Assembly (NCBI GenBank): GCA_002428805.1
Contig: DIXX01000037.1
Coordinates: 25,847 to 35,561, forward strand
Length of the DNA: 9,715 bases
Direction of reading: 5' to 3'
DNA from: Cetobacterium sp. UBA6069
Lineage (GTDB): Bacteria > Fusobacteriota > Fusobacteriia > Fusobacteriales > Fusobacteriaceae
Shown piece by piece: positions 6,599 to 9,715 of the stretch. The notes under the pieces are model-generated. The model made no database searches. It was not told the DNA's origin and saw only the letters and a program-made list of their open reading frames with translations. Position 1 is the first letter of the stretch. The number at the start of each line of letters is the position of its first letter. Position numbers and translations under genes: made by a program.

Positions 6599-8401
6599 TT
6601 ATTTTTTACTATAACTTTTCTCTTCTCTTTTAACTTTTATAAAGTTATATCTACCAGATACTTTCCTTTTAAAATTGAAAAGGTTATTTGTTGGGAATAT
6701 ACCGACTCTTCTAATTTCGAAAAGGTCATCTGAGAAGGTAATACTTCCTGAGTCTGTTGCTACAGCAAATTGATACCCAGATTCTTGAGCAATTTTTTTA
6801 ACATCCTCATTTAAACTTCCATACGGATAAGCAAATGATAATAACTCTTTTCCTATTAAGTTTTCAATATTGTTTTTAGATATAATTATCTCTTTTTTAG
6901 CATTTTCAAGTGATAGCTCTGCTAATTTAGGATGAGTTGATGTATGACCCCCAAACTCTATTCCATACTTTTGCATCTCTAGTAACTCTTCAGCATTCAT
7001 AAGTGAAAACTCCTTTTCAGGATTATTTCTATCATCTACATCCCACTTATTATATTTTATTCCATCTAATATGTATATAATACCTTTAAACTGATATTTT
7101 TTCAAGATAGGAAAAGCATTTTCATAGTTATCTTTATATCCATCATCAAATGTAAGCATAATCCACTTTTTGTCCTTGTCAAATCTTTGTTTATATCTAT
7201 TATTCAACAAATCTTTAAACGTTATAGTTTCATAACCTTTATTTTTCAAGTACTTCATCTGCTCTTCAAATTGCTTTACAGTAACATAAGTCCCGTGAAC
7301 ACCCTTTTCACTTTCATCTTTTATAACTCTATGATACATAATTACTGGCATCTCATACTTTTTCTTTTTAACAATTTGTTGTTGGTAAACACTTTCTATT
7401 TTATGAACAATATTTTCAATAGAAAACTCTTCAATTACTTTCTCTCTTAAAATAGATAACTCCTCTTTACTCATATTGAACCCTCTATCTATTTCTGGAA
7501 TAACATCAGTCCATCTAAATAGTGGAGTATGATTTAAAGAGATATCTCCAAAGTTTGATTTTAAAGCTGTATTCAATCTATCTTTAGTCACTATTCCAAC
7601 AGATTCAGCTTCTCCAATGGCTAATACAGGAACTTCACAAAGAATAGCCTCAACAGCAACCCTTCCTGCCCCTATAACAATAGAAGACTCTCTAATTCTT
7701 TCAGAGACATTGTTTACATAACCTAAGAATTCAACATTTCCTGTAAATTTCTTAAATCTCTGTGGGATATCTTTTCCTCCAATAACTTGGATTTTAAAAT
7801 CCTTTCTTCTATGAAGAATATCTAAAAGGTTATATGTAACATCTCCTTTTGGCCCTGACAATCTTCCGATTATAGATATAATCTTTTCATTTTTAGGTGC
7901 ATTCTGAAAAGATTGTTTTTGATACTCTTTCGTGTTTATCATATTTCTTAAAACCATTATATTCTGAGGCTTTACTTTTAAATCATTAACAACATGATCT
8001 CTTATATTTTCACAAACACTCAAAGAGTAATCTCCAAAAGCTTTAACTATTTTTCTGCTTAAATGTACTGGTTGTCTTCCATGAATTGTTGTAACTAATG
8101 GAATTTTAGCTATTTTACAAGCTATTGCACAACTCCACGATGAAGCTCTTGAATGTGCATGAACAACTTGAATATCTTTTTCTTTGATAATCTTTAAAAG
8201 CTTTCTAACCTGACTAACTCTATTTATCAATTTTCTTTTATTAAACTCTATTTTTTCATATTGTGCATTTGTTGGTTTTGTTAAAGTATCTGAAACTATA
8301 TATACATTGTTCCCTCTCCTAATAAGTTCATCACTTAAAACCGTTCCGTACACCTCAGCACCAGTTACTTCTAACTGAGACAGTGCCATAAGTATATTCA
8401 T
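6599..8401 (-). CDS. Fused GT4 glycosyltransferase / CE4 polysaccharide deacetylase
   Basis: A two-domain enzyme of 600 residues. Residues 1 to about 340 form a GT-B fold GT4 glycosyltransferase: VTGAE near the start, VVHAHSRASS (79-88), TTIHG (104-108), IIGRLSGPKG (177-186) and GAGRVAVEAILCEVPVLAIGE (ending at 264). In the last motif Glu251 is kept, but the first Glu of the usual E-x7-E pair is not visible. Residues about 352-590 form a CE4 (NodB-type) deacetylase: MYHRV (355-359); LTFDDGY with Asp419 and Asp420; HTSTH with metal ligands His486 and His490; and AYPYG (524-528). The layout resembles the PgaB/IcaB branch. No signal peptide or membrane segment is seen, so both reactions probably occur in the cytoplasm; the C-terminus is rich in Lys and Arg and could touch the membrane. 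AGGAGGA (8409-8415) precedes the ATG by seven bases. Sugar and acceptor unknown. Confidence 0.9.
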   Translation of the reverse strand: MNILMALSQLEVTGAEVYGTVLSDELIRRGNNVYIVSDTLTKPTNAQYEKIEFNKRKLINRVSQVRKLLKIIKEKDIQVVHAHSRASSWSCAIACKIAKIPLVTTIHGRQPVHLSRKIVKAFGDYSLSVCENIRDHVVNDLKVKPQNIMVLRNMINTKEYQKQSFQNAPKNEKIISIIGRLSGPKGDVTYNLLDILHRRKDFKIQVIGGKDIPQRFKKFTGNVEFLGYVNNVSERIRESSIVIGAGRVAVEAILCEVPVLAIGEAESVGIVTKDRLNTALKSNFGDISLNHTPLFRWTDVIPEIDRGFNMSKEELSILREKVIEEFSIENIVHKIESVYQQQIVKKKKYEMPVIMYHRVIKDESEKGVHGTYVTVKQFEEQMKYLKNKGYETITFKDLLNNRYKQRFDKDKKWIMLTFDDGYKDNYENAFPILKKYQFKGIIYILDGIKYNKWDVDDRNNPEKEFSLMNAEELLEMQKYGIEFGGHTSTHPKLAELSLENAKKEIIISKNNIENLIGKELLSFAYPYGSLNEDVKKIAQESGYQFAVATDSGSITFSDDLFEIRRVGIFPTNNLFNFKRKVSGRYNFIKVKREEKSYSKK

Positions 8402-8416
8402 TATTAAATCCTCCTA

Positions 8417-9532
8417 CTACTTTAAATTTTCTGGATTTAATATTTCTAACTCTTCGATAACAAAGATTCCATCTTTTCTGATTAAAACGTCATCAAACCA
8501 AATCTCTCCGCCACCGAAGTCTGGTCTTTGAATTAGAACTAAATCCCAATGAACTGCTGATTTATTTCCATTGTCTGCAAGTTTATAAGCTTGTCCTGGT
8601 GTAAAATGAATACTTCCAGCTATTTTTTCATCAAACAATGTGTCCTTCATAGGTTTTAAAATATAAGGGTTTACTCCAAGTGCGAACTCTCCTATATATC
8701 TAGCACCATTATCTGTATCTAAAATTTCATTTAATCTCTCGCTATTATTAGCTGTTGCTTCTACAATTTTACCATTCTCAAATTTGAAACAAACATTTTC
8801 GAAAGTTGTCCCTTGGTAAACAGATGGTGTATTGTAAGTTATAACTCCATTTACTGAATCTATTACAGGAGCAGAGTAAACCTCTCCATCTGGAATATTT
8901 CTAAGCCCACAACATTTAACTGATGGAATATCTTTTATTGAAAACGATATATCTGTTCCAGGACCAGTTATTCTTACCTTGTCTGTTCTATCTAAAAGAG
9001 CAGTTAGGGAATCCATTGCCTTGCTCATTTTTGAATAATCTAAATTACAAACATTAAAGTAGAAGTTTTCAAAAGATTCTAATGATGTGTTTGCTAATTG
9101 AGCCATAGAGTTATTTGGATATCTTAGAACAACCCATTTAGTATTGTTAACTCTCTCTCCTAAATGAACTGGTTTCATGAAGTAATCTGTATAAACTTTC
9201 ATTCTACCAGATTCTATATCTGATAATTCAGATGCATTCTCTGCTGCCCTTATAGCAATATATGCATCCATGTCTTTCATTCTCTCTAATTCATATTTAG
9301 CCATTAACTCTGCTTGTGTTTGGTCCATACCTTTTAGTAATTCTCTTGTTACACTTTGGTCTTTAATTGTTACAAAAGGATGTCCTCCAACTGCGTAAAC
9401 CTCTTTTACTAGAGCCTTTACTAAGTCTTTCGTGTCTTCTCCAACTGTTTCTATTAAAACTTTTTCACCTTTTTGCACTCTACAAGAGTAAGTAACTAAA
9501 TTCTTTGCTAGTATTTCAATTCTTTGATCCAC
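8417..9532 (-). CDS. M29 family metallo-aminopeptidase
   Basis: Cytoplasmic aminopeptidase of the AmpS/AmpT/PepS family, which uses two metal ions to remove N-terminal residues from peptides. In the 371-residue product the expected ligands are all visible: Glu217 (IPDGEVYSAP), Glu282 (YIGEFALGVN), His309 and catalytic Tyr316 (IHFTPGQAY), and His328 and Asp330 (VHWDLV). It is somewhat shorter than the usual length of about 410. I chose the GTG at 9530-9532. The upstream ATG at 9542-9544 has no ribosome binding site before it, whereas GGAGGT (9537-9542) overlaps that ATG and lies four bases before the GTG; the product would start MDQRIEILAKN. The ATG form would be 375 residues. First gene of the leftward operon, 15 bases before the glycosyltransferase gene. 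Its link to glycan synthesis is not obvious. Confidence 0.93.
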   Translation of the reverse strand: MDQRIEILAKNLVTYSCRVQKGEKVLIETVGEDTKDLVKALVKEVYAVGGHPFVTIKDQSVTRELLKGMDQTQAELMAKYELERMKDMDAYIAIRAAENASELSDIESGRMKVYTDYFMKPVHLGERVNNTKWVVLRYPNNSMAQLANTSLESFENFYFNVCNLDYSKMSKAMDSLTALLDRTDKVRITGPGTDISFSIKDIPSVKCCGLRNIPDGEVYSAPVIDSVNGVITYNTPSVYQGTTFENVCFKFENGKIVEATANNSERLNEILDTDNGARYIGEFALGVNPYILKPMKDTLFDEKIAGSIHFTPGQAYKLADNGNKSAVHWDLVLIQRPDFGGGEIWFDDVLIRKDGIFVIEELEILNPENLK

Positions 9533-9536
9533 GATA

Positions 9537-9542
9537 ACCTCC
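9537..9542 (-). promoter_or_regulatory. Ribosome binding site that sets the GTG start
   Basis: GGAGGT on the minus strand, four bases before the GTG at 9530-9532. It contains the last base of an in-frame upstream ATG (9542-9544), so that ATG cannot use it. This favours the shorter aminopeptidase. Confidence 0.75.
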
Positions 9543-9567
9543 ATTTAATCACATATTTTATTCTATA

Positions 9568-9596
9568 ATTATACACCGAATCTTTATAAATATACA
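9568..9596 (-). promoter_or_regulatory. Possible promoter of the leftward operon
   Basis: A perfect TATAAT (9568-9573, minus strand) lies about 36 bases upstream of the aminopeptidase GTG. With a 17-base spacer the -35 would be TGTATA (9591-9596), only half matching the consensus. It is the best candidate in the 9545-9650 stretch to drive the four-gene leftward operon. Confidence 0.45.
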
Positions 9597-9654
9597 GTTA
9601 ATTTTTAATAAAAGTAACTTTTTATGCTACTTTAGAACGATATCTTTAAAAAAA

Positions 9655-9663
9655 TGATATAAT
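9655..9663 (+). promoter_or_regulatory. Extended -10 promoter element of the gene at the right edge
   Basis: TGATATAAT is a perfect extended -10, with TATAAT at 9658-9663. No good -35 is found at 17 bases (GAACGA). Transcription would start near 9670, about 33 bases before the ATG at 9703. It is divergent from the leftward operon promoter. Confidence 0.6.
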
Positions 9664-9702
9664 GAAATATACAGTAGACAATATTAATTAGAGGTGATAT
9701 TT

Positions 9703-9715
9703 ATGAAACTATTTT
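9703..9715 (+). CDS. Start of an unidentified rightward gene (partial)
   Basis: ATG followed by codons for Lys, Leu and Phe, then the window ends. A strong ribosome binding site, GAGGTGAT (9691-9698), lies four bases upstream, and an extended -10 lies 40 bases further up. Four residues (MKLF) are too few to identify it; a Lys followed by hydrophobic residues would fit a signal peptide but is not proof. Confidence 0.65.

Noticed and set aside
6473..6733. Open frame of 86 codons on the plus strand
   Set aside because: It is antisense to the signal-peptide end of the MipA/OmpV gene and the end of the glycosyltransferase-deacetylase; both of those have strong ribosome binding sites and recognisable protein features.
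7187..7450. Open frame of 87 codons on the plus strand, very hydrophobic
   Set aside because: It is antisense to the linker and start of the deacetylase domain. The Phe/Leu/Ile richness follows from the complement of Lys/Glu-rich coding sequence, so it is not a credible membrane protein.
9610..9622. Small inverted repeat AAAAGT-A-ACTTTT as an operator or terminator
   Set aside because: The six-base arms are all but one A or T, and hairpins this short are expected by chance here. It has no GC core for a terminator.

Overview
The window looks like a piece of chromosome from an AT-rich, Gram-negative, probably anaerobic bacterium, most likely of the Fusobacteriota (Fusobacterium, Cetobacterium or a relative). 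The reasons are the strong A/T bias in third codon positions, near-perfect GGAGG-type ribosome binding sites before almost every gene, and an outer-membrane MipA/OmpV-type beta-barrel that rules out a monoderm Firmicute. The phylum is an inference; there is no rRNA or other strict marker here. I see no mobile element, CRISPR array, tRNA or rRNA.

Left part (1-5003). The 5' end of nfo (endonuclease IV, DNA repair) runs leftward off the window. From a shared promoter region (366-519) an AlaX-type alanyl-tRNA editing protein is read to the right. It is followed by rlmN (radical-SAM methyltransferase for 23S rRNA A2503 and tRNA A37), which has its own promoter with a perfect extended -10, and then by a class A penicillin-binding protein (bifunctional peptidoglycan synthase). 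The rightward block therefore joins translation fidelity and ribosome modification to cell-wall synthesis. It ends in a hairpin terminator (4974-5003) that also works for the genes converging from the right.

Right part (5011-9532, all leftward). Four tightly packed genes, with gaps of 15, 16 and 24 bases, form what looks like one operon. In order of transcription they are an M29 metallo-aminopeptidase, a fused GT4 glycosyltransferase plus CE4 polysaccharide deacetylase, a MipA/OmpV outer-membrane protein, and a Cof-type HAD phosphatase. The aminopeptidase most likely starts at a GTG (9530-9532), because the only good ribosome binding site lies inside the longer ATG-started frame. At the right edge a new rightward gene begins at 9703 behind an extended -10 promoter; only four codons are visible.

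Most of the window is ordinary housekeeping. The most interesting item is the single-chain glycosyltransferase-deacetylase. It has no signal peptide or membrane segment, so it probably makes and deacetylates a glycan intermediate on the cytoplasmic side, and it is encoded with an outer-membrane protein. I did not find convincing evidence of a wholly new defence or mobile system.
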